Shown: positions 1 through 11,700 of the stretch, piece by piece | How the letters are laid out: each line of letters begins with the position of its first letter | How positions within the stretch are numbered: the stretch's first letter is position 1 | Assembly: GCA_948144175.1 (NCBI GenBank) | Contig: CANXME010002009.1 | Coordinates: forward strand, 434,001-498,000 | Reading direction: 5' to 3' | Origin: Closterium sp. NIES-65 | Taxonomy: Eukaryota; Streptophyta; Zygnematophyceae; Desmidiales; Closteriaceae | Length of the DNA stretch: 64,000 nucleotides | The notes under the pieces: model-generated | Seen by the model: the letters and a program-made list of their open reading frames with translations, nothing else | What the model was told of the DNA's origin: nothing | Databases searched by the model: none | Translations under genes and position numbers: made by a program

Positions 1-618
1 GTCATTGGGTGGGATGACCATGATACATACAGAACTTACCTCTTCTGCTGTGCCCTCCCCTTATCGTCTTGGCAGTAACCAAACCAGCTCAACGCCTTTG
101 TTGTGGTCTTCTTCGACTATTTGTTCAGGGTGAGCTGCATGTCCTTTACCACCGTTCAGGACAGGACAAAGTATAACCCTCCGCATTATGAAGCTCATGA
201 TTGTTGTTCTGGGTTGTATTTTTGGTACTGCAGAAGCAGTTGGTCGTGCAACAGAGCAGGCAGAGGTGGAAGGTTCCACTGAAATTGAAGGAACTCACTT
301 AGAAAGGATTCTTCCAAAGCTGCTCTTGGACTTCTGAGTGCCATGCCAAGCTGCAGCTTATGAAGCATTTTTAAGCCCCAGCCAGGCTTGTACCGTACTT
401 AACATTCCAGCAGCGACATGAGTTGGATTCGAAACCATTGTGAACATGAAGTGGCAGCAGCAAGCCTGAGAGATACACTCAGAATCTTCATGAACCGACA
501 TATGAACAGCCTGCATACATGAATGATCTTATCGTGATAAGAATCTTCTAAGCACAAATGCTGCATTCTGCAGTATATCTTTTACAATGACCATCACATT
601 CCAGCAGCAGTAAGGAAT
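1..618. other. Left edge, 3' flank of the V-ATPase G gene; no gene recognised
   Basis: This stretch lies downstream of the stop codon of the minus-strand V-ATPase subunit G gene and probably holds its 3' untranslated region. The open frames here are short and have no family resemblance or credible splice pattern. I see nothing else that I can support. Confidence 0.5.
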
Positions 619-1341
619 TTAATGCTTCACTGTTGTCACAAGATCAAGAAGCATCCCAGTAACCTGCAAATCAGCTCAACAAAATGGTGTTTATTTCAGC
701 AAAAAGAAAGATGCGACAGAACGAAAGACGGATGAATGGCACATTAACTAAGGTTTTTTTTTTTTTCGAAAACTCACATCTTTCGACACATTGCCCGCTT
801 CCTTAGTCAGCTGATCAATCTTCTGCCTCGTTTGCACCTCCAGCCGCTTCACAGTCGCTTCCGAGTCGCCTGACGTCTAAGGACACAGACAAACAAACAT
901 GTATCAGACGCGCTAAAACTGATCAACCGACAGCAGGCGCCTGCATACAGACACAGTGGGTCAATGCAACGCCACGGCGAAGTAACACTTACCCCGGCCT
1001 TTTTCTTCCTGTACTCCTCCTCACGCTGAGCGCGGTAAGCAGCGGCTTCCCTCTCCGCTTCCTCCTTCGCTTGCCTCAACCTGGCAGTTTTGGCTGGAAG
1101 ATTAAATAGTAAACAAAATGGTAGTGAGGAAAATAGTACGTGATCCGAAACTGAAGGAGACCAGGAAAGGATCCTGTGAGACAGGGGGACTATTTTCTAC
1201 TCGTTGCATCGTGAGTGAAAAGCTTCGAACCGCAGAAACTAGCGGCTCACCTGCACGAGCTGCAGCTACGACCTTCTGGGCTTCTTGCTCTGCCGCTAAA
1301 AGAAGCTGAATGCCTCCTTCCCGAGACGACGAACCATCCAT
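619..1341 (-). CDS. VHA-G: V-type proton ATPase subunit G (spliced, 4 exons)
   Basis: Subunit G forms, with subunit E, the peripheral stalks of the V-ATPase that acidifies vacuoles and endomembrane compartments. Minus-strand exons are 1251-1341, 993-1093, 778-876 and 619-663, all with GT donors and AG acceptors and matching phases; they sum to 336 nt, giving 111 residues, the usual length of the family. The N-terminus carries the family signature (GGIQLLLAAEQEAQKVV), the middle is a charged helix (RLRQAKEEAEREAAAYRAQ) and the end is the conserved LVTTVK followed by His and stop TAA. The start ATG (1339-1341) gives the standard plant-like N-terminus. It lies 445 bp downstream of the histidine kinase stop codon on the same strand; no functional link is implied. 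What is seen is the sequence match and exon model; expression is inferred. Confidence 0.93.
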
Positions 1342-1786
1342 GGCACCGGATCTATTGAGAATGACCACGCAGGGAGGAGCTAGTGCCTCCTTTAGTGAAG
1401 CAAGCAGTGCAGGAATGTCTGTTGAGCTGATCACAGAAGCTAGGGTAACGCGGACTGCCAGTCAGAATGCCAGGAACAGCAGCGAAAGCACGTACAGCTC
1501 GAAAAAGCCAACACGGACAAGGGCGGGTTGAGCAAGGGAATGAAGAAATCTCGATACTGCCGAGATTTGTGGTGGAACAATTTGCATGTGCAATAACACT
1601 ATACAATGAATTTGGCGAAGTTCCTCACTTATCACAATTATTTAGTATTGGTACGGTACTAGAAAACTTGTCAATTGCATTTACTTTAGATACGGATCAC
1701 ATTCGCACACGCCATCTACATACTATCTTTAGAATGTACCTACTTATTATACCAAAACTCGTGTCCAAACTCATGTCCTCTGTCTC
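1342..1786. other. Intergenic spacer between histidine kinase and VHA-G
   Basis: This short spacer must hold the 3' end of the histidine kinase transcript and the promoter of VHA-G. A plus-strand open frame crosses it (1467-1859), but it overlaps the kinase's last exon and has no recognisable content. I see no defined promoter motif. Confidence 0.4.
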
Positions 1787-2199
1787 TCAATCCATCCACT
1801 TCAATGGATCAATTGCCCCCTTGTGCTTCCACGATAAGCATCGGGAAATGAAGTTCTGAAGGGCCGGTTTGCTAACAGGCTTGCTCAAGTAAGAGTTCAT
1901 GCCAGCAGCCTTGCACTCGGACTCTATCCCAGACCCCACATCTGCTGTCAGTGCTGCCACCACCGGCTGCTGCTCTGGTGGCAGCTCCCTCTGAAGGAAA
2001 GAGTGAAAATGGAGGGAGAGAGAAGAGAAGCACGGATGAGGTCGACATGTGCCTCAACTGTTCAAGCAAGACAGTTGAGGCACAGAGAAAGACTGAAATG
2101 CTCATGCATGTCTGAATTTGAACGGAGAGCGGTGAGGAGCAGTTGAGAGCGGTGGAGAGGGGTTGTGTGGGTTACTCTGAGGCAGGCGGTGGCAGTGAG

Positions 2200-2231
<32 letters not shown>

Positions 2232-5200
2232 GCACCAGATCCACTGTCACCTGCCGCAGCCGCTGCATCACCTGGTGGCCCCATGCACACGCAGTGCCAC
2301 CGCCAGGGGGGTGGGGGAAAGGGAGAGAGGAATCAGACAGCAGCGGTGGAGCGTAAAGGGAAGCCGTGTAGCAGTGCAGCAAGGTGTGTAGAAGCAGAGG
2401 GGCAGTGGTGAACAAGGGAGTACCTCGAGTCCGTTGATGGCAGTGTAGCACGACCTCACCCCGATGCCATTCAGCAGCTTCAGCAGCACCTGCACCCCCC
2501 CATGCAAGGCAATTTCGCACACAGTAGAGTGTCAGTACCGGCCCACATGCACACACGCCTGGCAACAAACAGCACCTGTGTTCAGCGTGCACACTGGAAC
2601 AACCATCACACAGCGGGCGGGCAGAGCGCAAAGTGACACCAGTCGCCACAAGCACGCACGCGCTGGTTGACGATGTTGTCCTCCGCGATGAGCACCTGCA
2701 GGTCCCCCGGGCGTGGGCTGGACCGCTCCGCCCGCACCACGCCCAGCGGCATCGGCTCCTTCACCACCGCCACCCGCAGTGCCGCCACGTCCCGCGCCAC
2801 CGCCTTCGCCACCTCCTCCGGCGCCGACCCTGCTGCCGGACCTGGGGTTGTTGCGCGGGATGGGATGGTGTAGGGGAGGTGTGAAGCGCGGGTTTGGTGT
2901 GAGGGGCGTGAGGTAGGGTGTGGTGGGGTGGGGATGTGTGGTGATGAGTGAGCAGGGGTGGAAGACTACAAGGCAGGAATTGACAATGACTGGTATGGGT
3001 GCTTGCATGGAAGAAAAGAAGAGCGGTTGCATGCAGTGCAGGCTAGACCTGACCGTACCTGCCGTGGAGGGCAGATTTGCGCGTACCTGCAGTGGAGGGT
3101 AAACCTGGGCGTACCTGCCGTGGAGGGTAGACCTGACCGTACCTGCCGTGGAGGGTAGACCTGACTGTACCTGCCGTGGAGGGCAGATTTGCACGTACCT
3201 GCAGTGGAGGGTAGACCTGACCGTACCTGCCGTGGAGGGCAGATTTGCACGTACCTGCAGTGGAGGGTAGACCTGACCGTACCTGCCGTGGAGGGTAGAT
3301 CTGGGCGTACCTGCAGTGAAGACAGAGGTGGGGATGGAGGCGGGCAGGGAGGCGAGGGCGGCGGAGGAGCAGCCAGCGAAGGAGGAGGGCACGGAGATGC
3401 CCGACAGCCCTGCCGGCCCCGGTGACGGCGACACGGCGGACGGCGCTGGTCGCAGGTCCAAGGGCTCCTGCACGGGGCAAGGGGCGTGGGGCAACGGTGG
3501 AGGGACGAGGTGAGACGGCGGAGGGGGAGGGGGAATGGAGAGGTGAAAGGGGCGAGGGGGGAAGATGGGGGAGGAGCGGAGAAGGAGATGGTGGAGGGGC
3601 TGCGATACTGTACACTTCATGCGATAGTGTACACTTCATGCGATAGTGTACACTTCATGCGATAGTGTACACTTCATGCGATAGTGTACACTTCATGCGA
3701 TACTGTACACTTCATGCGATACTGTACGCTTCATGCAATACTGTACGCTTCATGCGATACTGTACGCTTCATGCGATACTGTACGCTTCATTAGTCATAC
3801 CACTACCAGGTATTGAGAACAATTACACTGTACGGGATGCAGTATGGTGTGAGAGAGGGGGAAGGGACTAGGGACTGAAGAGGGGTAAGGGACAAGGGAC
3901 GAGGGTCTAGAGACTCACGTCGAAGAAGGCGGGGGTGTCGTAGCGGGGGGAGTCGGGGACAGCAGGGAGGGTGGCGAGGGCGGAGGGGGCGAGGTACTGG
4001 ATGAGGTGCTTGTACAGCTGGTTCACGCGCACTGGGCGCGACAGCACCGCCACCTTGCGCTGCCAACATTCGATAAGGGTGGGGGGCGAGAGGAAGGGGA
4101 AGCGAGGGGGGAGTGAGGGAGAAGAGAGGATGAGGGGAGAGGCAATGCTGTTGTTGTTCACTCGCACATGCACTGACAGGATGATGCAATGGAGGATGAG
4201 AGGGGCAGGGAGAGAACATCCAGAAGCAGAATACTGCGGGAAGAGGTGGAGCAAGCAGTGGAGGGAGCAGCACAAACAGGGAGGGCGGAACCGAAAGCAA
4301 CTGCTGCTGGGCCGCGAGTAAACCCACTTTTGGGCTGCAACCAAGTTTTTTCTAACTGCCAGCAAGGCTCACCAGGAGCGCGGGGTCGAAGGGCAGTTGG
4401 CGCTTGGAGTGTTTGGAGAGGAAGAGGAAGGTGGGTGCAGTGCTGGCACACGCACACCCCAGGTGCATCATCAGCAGCGCGCGCTCCTGCTCATGCTGCG
4501 CCGCCAGCGCCAATGCCAACGCTCCTCCCCCTCCGTACCGCCCTTGTCCGCCAGTCCCTCGGCTGTTGCTCGTGACTGCTGGTCCGTCTACAAGCACCAC
4601 GTCGAAGCGCTGCACTTGCCGCGCCTGCACCCGCGCCAGGAACGATAGGTCCTCCCCGCCCCGCTTCTTCCGCTCGTTCCCCTCCCTTTCCCCTCCGCCC
4701 TCCACTTGCTGTTTCCCACGCCCACCTCCTTCCTCCCTCTCTTTCCCCCCATCGCCATCACCATCACCATCACCATCACCATCCTCCTCCTCCTCATCGT
4801 CCTCCTCAGATGGTGCTTGTTCAGACGAGCCTCCTCCCTCACCCCTCCCTGAAAACACCCCTCTGGGCGTACTCATGGCCCTGGGATACCCCTTCCCCCT
4901 CTCCTCCCCTCCCACTCTTCCCACCGCGCCCTTCTTCCCCCCCTCACTCCCCGCACCGCCCTCCCCATCCGCCCACCCAAACAACGGCAGATCGCTCCAA
5001 CTGCCCGACCGGTACACCTTGAGCAGGCTCTTCTGCTGCTCCTTCTCGCTGCACCCCGCCGCGCGCCCCAGCCCACCCTCCTCGCCCGTCCACTGGTCCC
5101 AGAAAGCATCCACGGTGCGCACAGCAGTGCACGACACACCCCACGCGGCCAGCATGGACCCTAACATGCGGTGGAACGTGGCCGGTACACCCACCAGCAG

Positions 5201-8200
5201 CGCGTGCTTGCCCGTGAGAGGGGTGATTGGGGGAGTGAGGAAGAGCGTGTGTAGGGGTGACGGGGTTGGAGCAGCGTCGGAAGGGAAGGGTGTGAGGGAG
5301 GGCTTGTCGCTCTCGGATCTCTGTAGGGCGGAGGGCGCTGAAGGATCAGCGTCGAGTGAACCAGGCTGACCCGGGCTGCCCTGTGCTGCAGCGGACGAGT
5401 CAGTAGCAGCAGCAGCGGCGGTGGCAGATGGGACGGTATTGGCCCGGGGGAAAGGTCGGGGCGAGCGCGATGTGGGGGAGCGAGGAGGCACGGCAGCGGA
5501 GAGAGAGACCGGGGGGATGGCAGTGGTAGCAGAGGTTGGGGAGGCGGGTGAGGGGGTGGAGGAGGAGGTGGGCAGCAGCAGCTTCCCTCTGCGGCCAGTG
5601 GGCGTGGTGGGAGCAGCAGCAGCAGCCGCCACAGCAGCCGCAGCAGCACCATCCCTTCCCTTCCCTTCCCCACCACCACCAGCACCAGCACTGCCGCTGC
5701 TCGAAGCAGTAAGGGACGCGGAGGCCTGATTGGCGAGCAGAGAGGGCAGCATGTTGGAGGCTTCGACCATGCTGCCGTGGGCGTGGATGGTGAAGTGGAA
5801 GGTGGAGCCCCTGCCCAGCTCCGTGTCCACCCAGATGCGCCCCCCCATGCGCTCCGATAGGTCCTTGGCTATCGCCATGCCCAGCCCCGTGCCCTCGTAC
5901 CGCCTCGTGCGCGAGTTGTCACACTGTGTGAACGCCTGGGGGAGGGGAAAAGAAAGCGGGGTGGGGGGGCAGGGGGGAGGGAGCAGGGGTATGGATGGGG
6001 TTGCTGTTTAGACTGAGTGAACGCCACAGGGCAGTGAGGACCAAGGGCAGGGGAGAGGGGAAGGCAGGGTAAGTGGGGGGGTTGTAGAGGAGGGCAGGCG
6101 AGAGGGGCTTGCCTCGAAGATGACGGAGGCGAACTCAGGCGGCATGCCGATGCCCGTGTCGCGCACTGAGAACTGGATCTCAAACCACGGCAGCACCCGC
6201 CATGCCTCCTCCTCCCCCTGCTGCTGCTGCTCCCCCTCCTCCCGCTCTGTGAGCACACAGCATGGGGCACACACAGTGGGAACAGGGGAAAACGCCTTAT
6301 GGATGGGATGGGATGGGATGGGATGGTTTGGCATGGGATGGGATGGGATGGGATGGGATGGCTGGGAGAAGCTTGAAGCACCTCACAACATCATCGTAAT
6401 TCATGAAGACCAACCGCATGACACGGCACATCACCACCAATCACTGCGCTTCACCGCGCATCACCACGCATGACCGCACGTCACCGAGGGGAGTGACTGA
6501 CCGGGGTCGGGGAGCAGAGTGGCGGAGACGGAGACCTCGACCTGGCCGCCCTCGTCCGTGAACTTGGCCGCGTTGGACAACAGGTTGGTGAGGATCTGCC
6601 TCAGCCTCACCTCGTCCGCCCATATCCACCTGCCCAGTTCCAACGCCCCATGCAAGCAGCACGCACCACACACAGCACAGCATGTTCAGTCTTCAGTGGT
6701 AGCCAATATGCAACCTGATCATTCTTTGCTGCCACTATCTGATGTGTACGATGTGCTCCCATACCACACACGGATTGCTTGCTGCTGCTCCGGTTTACTC
6801 TGCACATAAGATAGCAGGTTTTACCTGCTGGGCCTGCCAGGCAGTTAGCTAAAATTAATAATTCCCTGGACGGCCTGTCGATGCACGCAAAAACACACAG
6901 CCTCCAGGGTGAGCTTGCAAGGCAAGCAAACAAGGGCACTCACTGCGGCACGGAGGGGTCAACATTGTAGGAGAGGTCGAGCCCCTTGCGCTGGGACTTG
7001 AGCACGAGCAGCTCCATGCAGAAGTCCAGACACGCCCACAGGCTCACCTCCCTCTCATGCATCTCCATCTTCCCCGCGTCCAGCTGCCACAGGGGAGAGG
7101 GGAAGAAGTGGTAGGGGGAGGAGGGAGCATGGGGCAGGAGGGGGAGAGGGCAGACGGCCCAACAGTAAGCAGATGCCACCTGCACCACCTTAACGACCTG
7201 AACCACCTTGACGCACGTGACGTGACGTTGTGCTGCGGAGCTCAGCAGAGAGACGTACCTTGGAGAAGTCATGGATTGTCGGTGATGAGGGAGAGCAGCT
7301 GCTGGCCCGCGCCGGAGATCATGTGCACCAGCTCCACTTGGTCTTGTCAGGTTGGGCGCGTCTGCAGCAGCTGCCCTGCCTGTCTGCCTGAGCTACCAAG
7401 CCTACAGGAAGCAGGTAAGGCACTCACTTTGGAGAAGTCGAGAATGTCGGTGATGAGGGAGAGCAGCTGCTGCCCCGCGCCGGAGATCATGTGCACCAGC
7501 TCCACCTGGTCCTGGGTCAGGTTGGGCGCGTCCTGCAGCAGCTGGGCGCACGCCAGCACGGCGTTCATGGGCGTGCGGATCTCGTGGCTTATGTTCGCCA
7601 CGAACTGCCTCTTGGCCCGCATGCTCGCCTCCCTCTCCACCTCCGCCATCTGCATGTGAGTACAGCACAACAGGGAGCGAATGGAGGTGAATGGAGGACG
7701 GGAACAAGGGGGCGAGCGGAGGGGGCGAATGGAAGGAGCGATAGCGGGGAAGAGACGCGAGAGAAGAGGCATATGGGAGGAGGAGATGCTGTGGGTGAAG
7801 TCACCCTCTCGGACCTGGGCACAGCTGGCTCATAAGACTCCACTGAGTCACAACCCGCCGTGCCCTGCCACTTCTCCATCACTGCCACCCACCTTCTCCC
7901 CTGCCCATCCCCCCCATTCTTCTCTCCCATCTTCCCTGTTCCCCCATGGCCGGCACTCACACGCATGCTCTCGAGCTGCCACTCGTTCTCCTTGCGCGCC
8001 GTGCAGTCCGACAGAATGCCAAAGTAGTACCTGCCACACAGGAGGGGGGGCACATACAGCGGGGAATACACTTGGAGGGTTGCACATGGTGGGGGGACAC
8101 TTGGCAGGTTAAGCATGCATGGATACGCACACACCATCAAACACATGCACGCCACACACAGCCTCACCTCTGGTTCTTATCGGTCGGCAGGAACGACGAC

Positions 8201-11200
8201 CCCGGCGGCACGGGATGAATGCGCAGCCAGTTCCAAAACGGTGTGCCGTCCCGCTTGTAATTCATCAGCTCCACAGAAGCAGACCCGCCGGTCTCAACAG
8301 CCTTTCTCATAGTCTCAACAGCGGTCATGTTAGACCCTGGGCCCTGCAGGATGGAGCCGCAGTGCAGCCCGACGACGTGCTCGATGGAGTAGCCCGTGAT
8401 CTCCTCCCACCCCTCATTCACAAACACCACCGGCTGCCGCGGCTGCGACACGTCCACCAGCACGAGCCCCTCGCTGAAGGCGTCTATGGCGAGCAGCAGC
8501 CCGCGCTTGTCCTCCTCAAACTTGTCCGCTTGCTGCCGCTGCACCTCTATCTCCTGGCTGTGCTTGTCCATCTCCTGCCCACGCCACGGCAGGGGGGAAC
8601 AGCGCAGGAAGGGGGAGGGGAGGGAAAGCAGAGAGGCTGGTAAGAGGGACGGTTTCAAGATGCAGTGCGTGGAGCAGCAGACTAACTGATGAGCGCGCGG
8701 AGAAGGGAGTGAGGGAGGGTAGAGAGGAAGAGGAGGGAAGCAGAGTCCCATGAGGGTGGTGTGGGGAGGACGAGATGGGAAATAGGGCAGGGAGCGAAGA
8801 AGAGGAGAGAGGGGGGGGAGGAAGGAGGGAGGGAGGGAGGGAGGGAGGGAGGGAGGGAGGGAGGGAGGGAGGGAGGGAGGGAGGGAGGGAGGGAGGGAGG
8901 GAGGTCTCACGAGAGTGACGAGGGAGGCGAGGGCGACGAGGAGGCTCTCTTGTTCGGGGGAGAATTCGGGGTGCGGCACCGTGTCTATCACACAGCTGCC
9001 GTGCATGGGGCGCAGAGAAGAGGAGGGCAGGGAGAATAGAATAGGAAGGGGAGGGAGGAGGATGAGTGAGGCAAGGTTTGAGTGCGTGAAGGTGACACGG
9101 TGAATCATTGTTCACGAGGCAGGTGGCGTGCGTGGCACGCAAGAGAAGGAGCACGGAAGGGAAGAGTGCGTGGCAACAAGGTGGAAAAACACTTCAAGGA
9201 AGGCAGGAGGGCTGGCTGGTGGGGCAAGAGAGCGTGGGATAACGAATGAGAGATGAGCTGCAAGCAGGCATGGAAAAAGAGAGGACGGGAGAATTGCAGG
9301 GGACAGGAGGAGGAGGAGGAGGAGGAGCAGGGGACAGCAGGAGGACCAGCAGTAGCGAGCAGGAGGGGCGAGGACGGGAGGGGCGGGGGAGGGAGAGCGG
9401 CGTACAGCGAGCCGATGACGAAGCCCCCACTGGTGGTGACCGGAGCCCCGGCATAGAAGCGGATGTATGGCGGCCCCACCACCTGCCGTGAGGGGGGAGA
9501 GGGAAACGGAGAATCAAGAGCTTGCTGTGGACGAAACGAATTTGGGAATTCTTAAAGCGAGTGACGGAGGAGGTGAGGTGGCGTGGGTGGGGAGATACTC
9601 ACGAGCTTGTTGTGCACGAAGCGACTGTCCTCCAATGCGTCCCTCACCACCAGACATGGATTGCGACTGCATCAGCGGGGGAACGGAGAGGGGGAGGGGA
9701 AGGTAGTGCGGAGACCACGGGAGAAGAGGGGAGGGAGAGGCGGATAGGGAAAGCATGGAAGAAATGGGACAGACAAGTGATTTATGCAAGAGTGAGGAAG
9801 AAGATGGGATGAAGTGAGGAGGAGAGGAGGTGGGAGGAGGGGAGTGAGGAAGTGAGGAGGTGATACGAAGGTGAGCCATTCCTCTAATCTCATTTGACTG
9901 ACGACACGCTGTGACACTGATGTTGCTGCAAAAGAAGGGCTTTACTTGGGCAGCAGCATGTAGGCACAGAAGGACGACTCCCTGTCCGTCTCACACACGC
10001 CTGGCAGCCCGAACGTGGACTGGTGCACAAAAAGAAGGGGTGGGGAAAGCAGGGGAAGAAGAGATGTTTCAGCAAAAGGCAGAGCGAGAAAGGTACCTCA
10101 AGGCAGCATCGCAAGAGTTGGAAAGATTGCAAGCAGACAGCAAGCCCATTCCTTGTTCGGGGGGGCCAAGCAGTTCCCACCTTGAACCACTGCCGCTCGT
10201 CCTCCACAAACGCTACCAGAGAGATCGGGCACTGCAGGGCGACGAGGTGCAGAGGGGAGCAGGGGGGGGCAGATGGGAGTGAAGGAAGGTGAAGGCTCAA
10301 GGATATTCTGGGAGAAGCTCGTTGCCGTGCAGATGAGAGGGGGATAGGGAGAGGGCGATAGTGACGGGAAGGTGGTGAGAAGGGGATGGTAAGAGAACGA
10401 TAGTGAGAAGGGGATAAGGAGAGGGGGATAGTGGGACGGAATTAGAGAGACCAGGCGAGAATAAAAAATAAGCCCGTGTATCAGAAAGCAAAGCACATGC
10501 CTCACGCACCACTTCAATCATGCAATAGGTTGCACTGGGGGCGGCGGAGTGGGGTGGGGGGAATACTGACCTTAAATATCTGTGCTGCTAGTGCTGTGAT
10601 TCTGTCAAAGCGGGAATTCGGCTCCTGAGGGTGCGGCAACAACGAACAACGATCATGACACAGGGGGGAGGAGGGCGGGGGAAGGGGGGGAGGGAGGGGT
10701 GGAGTAACAGCGGGAAACGGTTTGTGGGGAACCGTGTAGCAGGAAGGAGGAGCAAAAATGAGAAGAGAGATGAAAAGGGGGTGAGGGAAAGTGAGGGAAG
10801 TAACTGGATTAAGGTAGGGAAGGTTGAAGGAAGGAAGCGAACTGTAGAAGGGGAGGAGATGGGGAGGGAGTGTATGGATTGAGGCTGTAAGTGTGAGGCG
10901 GTTGCCGGTGTCAGAGCGTGCAAGTGTGAGGGGTATAGAGTGGGGGGTGAGAGTGTGAGGGGGTTGAGTGAGAGTGTGAGAGGGGTGAGAGTGGGAGGGG
11001 AGTGAGAATGTGAGGGGGCGACGTACAGTGTCGAGGATGGCGAAGCGGCGGAGCACTTGCAAGCGGAACTCCTCGTTGCTGGGCCTGGGCGCACCCTGTA
11101 GGGCGGGAGATGCACCCACGAATAGAGAATAGAGAGGCTGAGACCTACGGGTGACCTACACGCATGACCTACGTGGGAGATCGCTGGAGGAGCACTGACG

Positions 11201-11700
11201 AGCATAGAGTATATCACTGAAGAGCATTGACGAGCAAAGCGTGAGCACGGTGACACGGCGATGCAACGGGGACAGGAGCCATGGAGCGGGATAAGAACAT
11301 CGACTCTTGGGCCTTCCTACGAACCCTACAAGTCATTGCAACTCACAGCGGGGTCGAAGGGCACGCCGGGAGGCGGTCTTCGCGGCTCGATGACGAACGG
11401 ATAGAATGTCTGATCCACGTCATCCACGTCGGGATCCCACGGGACCAACGACCCGTCCGAGTCACCCACGGCCAGGTCAGTGCCAAAATTCGCTGAAACG
11501 ACATCGGAAATGCCGAAAACGGAGGCGTTGTGGAAGCTAGCTAAGCCCGCGTTCTCGAAATTAGGTCTGGCGGCGTCCCCGAAATCGTTCGCGTTCGCGA
11601 AATCGGAAATGTCTAGGTCCCTGAAGCGCGCCGCGTCCTCATTTTCTTCCATCCAGCCGGCGACAGCTGCCTCGAGCGGACAGTTGATGCGGCCGGCCAT
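1787..11700 (-). CDS. Hybrid histidine kinase: GAF, LOV-like PAS, HisKA, HATPase, two receivers (21 exons, 1445 aa)
   Basis: This is a predicted soluble sensor kinase that autophosphorylates on His and relays phosphate to its own receiver. Exons (minus): 11347-11700, 11027-11095, 10571-10624, 10181-10231, 9946-10019, 9603-9666, 9406-9482, 8911-8995, 8168-8574, 7961-8030, 7428-7649, 6944-7083, 6502-6629, 6113-6246, 4373-5935, 3919-4059, 3311-3467, 2660-2841, 2424-2489, 2176-2271, 1787-1990. Every junction keeps frame; the total is 4338 nt. Residues 1-118 are acidic with no membrane segment. GAF spans about 119-276, LOV-like PAS 300-430 ([10 protein letters not shown], Cys348; [11 protein letters not shown]), and HisKA has ISHEIRTP with His457. 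The HATPase N box is near 571, G1 is DTGIGMP at 628 and G2 is GTGLG at 658. A degenerate receiver (about 885-1215) is split by low-complexity sequence. The last receiver is complete: EDN 1317-1319, Asp1362 in [13 protein letters not shown], and Lys1415. The ligand or light response is unknown. Confidence 0.9.
3042..3316. repeat. 28-bp minisatellite starting at a splice donor (intron 17 of the kinase)
   Basis: Ten GTAC cores occur exactly 28 bp apart, at 3055, 3083, 3111, 3139, 3167, 3195, 3223, 3251, 3279 and 3307. The last of these is the real donor of exon 17 (ACTGCAG|GTACG on the minus strand). Each unit repeats a pyrimidine stretch followed by CAG|GTACG, so every copy resembles an acceptor fused to a donor. 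Confidence 0.9.
3605..3792. repeat. 19-bp minisatellite (intron 16 of the kinase)
   Basis: About ten copies of a 19-bp unit such as GATAGTGTACACTTCATGC run through this part of the intron between exons 16 and 17. Two variants, TGTACAC and TGTACGC, are clustered at opposite ends of the array. Confidence 0.9.
5936..6112 (-). other. Candidate GC-AG intron of the histidine kinase
   Basis: Exon 14 ends at VIFE and exon 15 resumes with [17 protein letters not shown], as in other histidine kinases. The only donor that keeps this reading is GAG|GCAAGC, a GC donor rather than GT, followed by an ordinary CCCCAG acceptor. GC-AG introns are a known minor class of U2 introns, and GCAAG is their usual consensus. 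The other 19 introns of this gene use GT. Confidence 0.75.
6300..6362. repeat. GGGAT pentanucleotide repeat in a kinase intron
   Basis: Two runs of GGGAT are separated by a short GTTTGGCAT interruption. They lie in the intron between exons 13 and 14, close to the acceptor of exon 14. Confidence 0.85.
7261..7372 (-). repeat. Partial duplicate of kinase exon 11 in the following intron
   Basis: This segment is a diverged copy of about 110 bp of the 3' end of exon 11 (7428-7542), the part encoding the region after the HisKA His box up to DFSK. It has one-base indels that break the frame, but it retains a donor-like AAG|GTACGT at its edge. It is best read as a decayed exon-edge duplication rather than a used exon. 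Confidence 0.8.
8810..8904. repeat. GGGA tetranucleotide repeat (intron 8 of the kinase)
   Basis: A nearly perfect run of GGGA fills this stretch just downstream, in gene direction, of exon 8. On the transcript it is a long UCCC pyrimidine tract; the plus strand could form G-quadruplexes. Confidence 0.95.
9518..9538 (-). repeat. Short duplicate of the 3' edge of kinase exon 6
   Basis: Eighteen of 21 bases match 9603-9623, which encodes the RFVHNKL end of exon 6. The copy sits in the downstream intron. It is short, so chance is not excluded, but it fits the exon-edge duplication pattern seen elsewhere in this gene. Confidence 0.5.

Noticed and set aside
1467..1859. 130-codon plus-strand open frame
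   Set aside because: It overlaps the last exon of the histidine kinase on the other strand and lies in its 3' flank.
4404..5369. 321-codon plus-strand proline/serine-rich frame
   Set aside because: It is antisense to kinase exon 15, whose minus-strand reading contains conserved HATPase motifs. The GC-rich composition keeps the shadow frame open.
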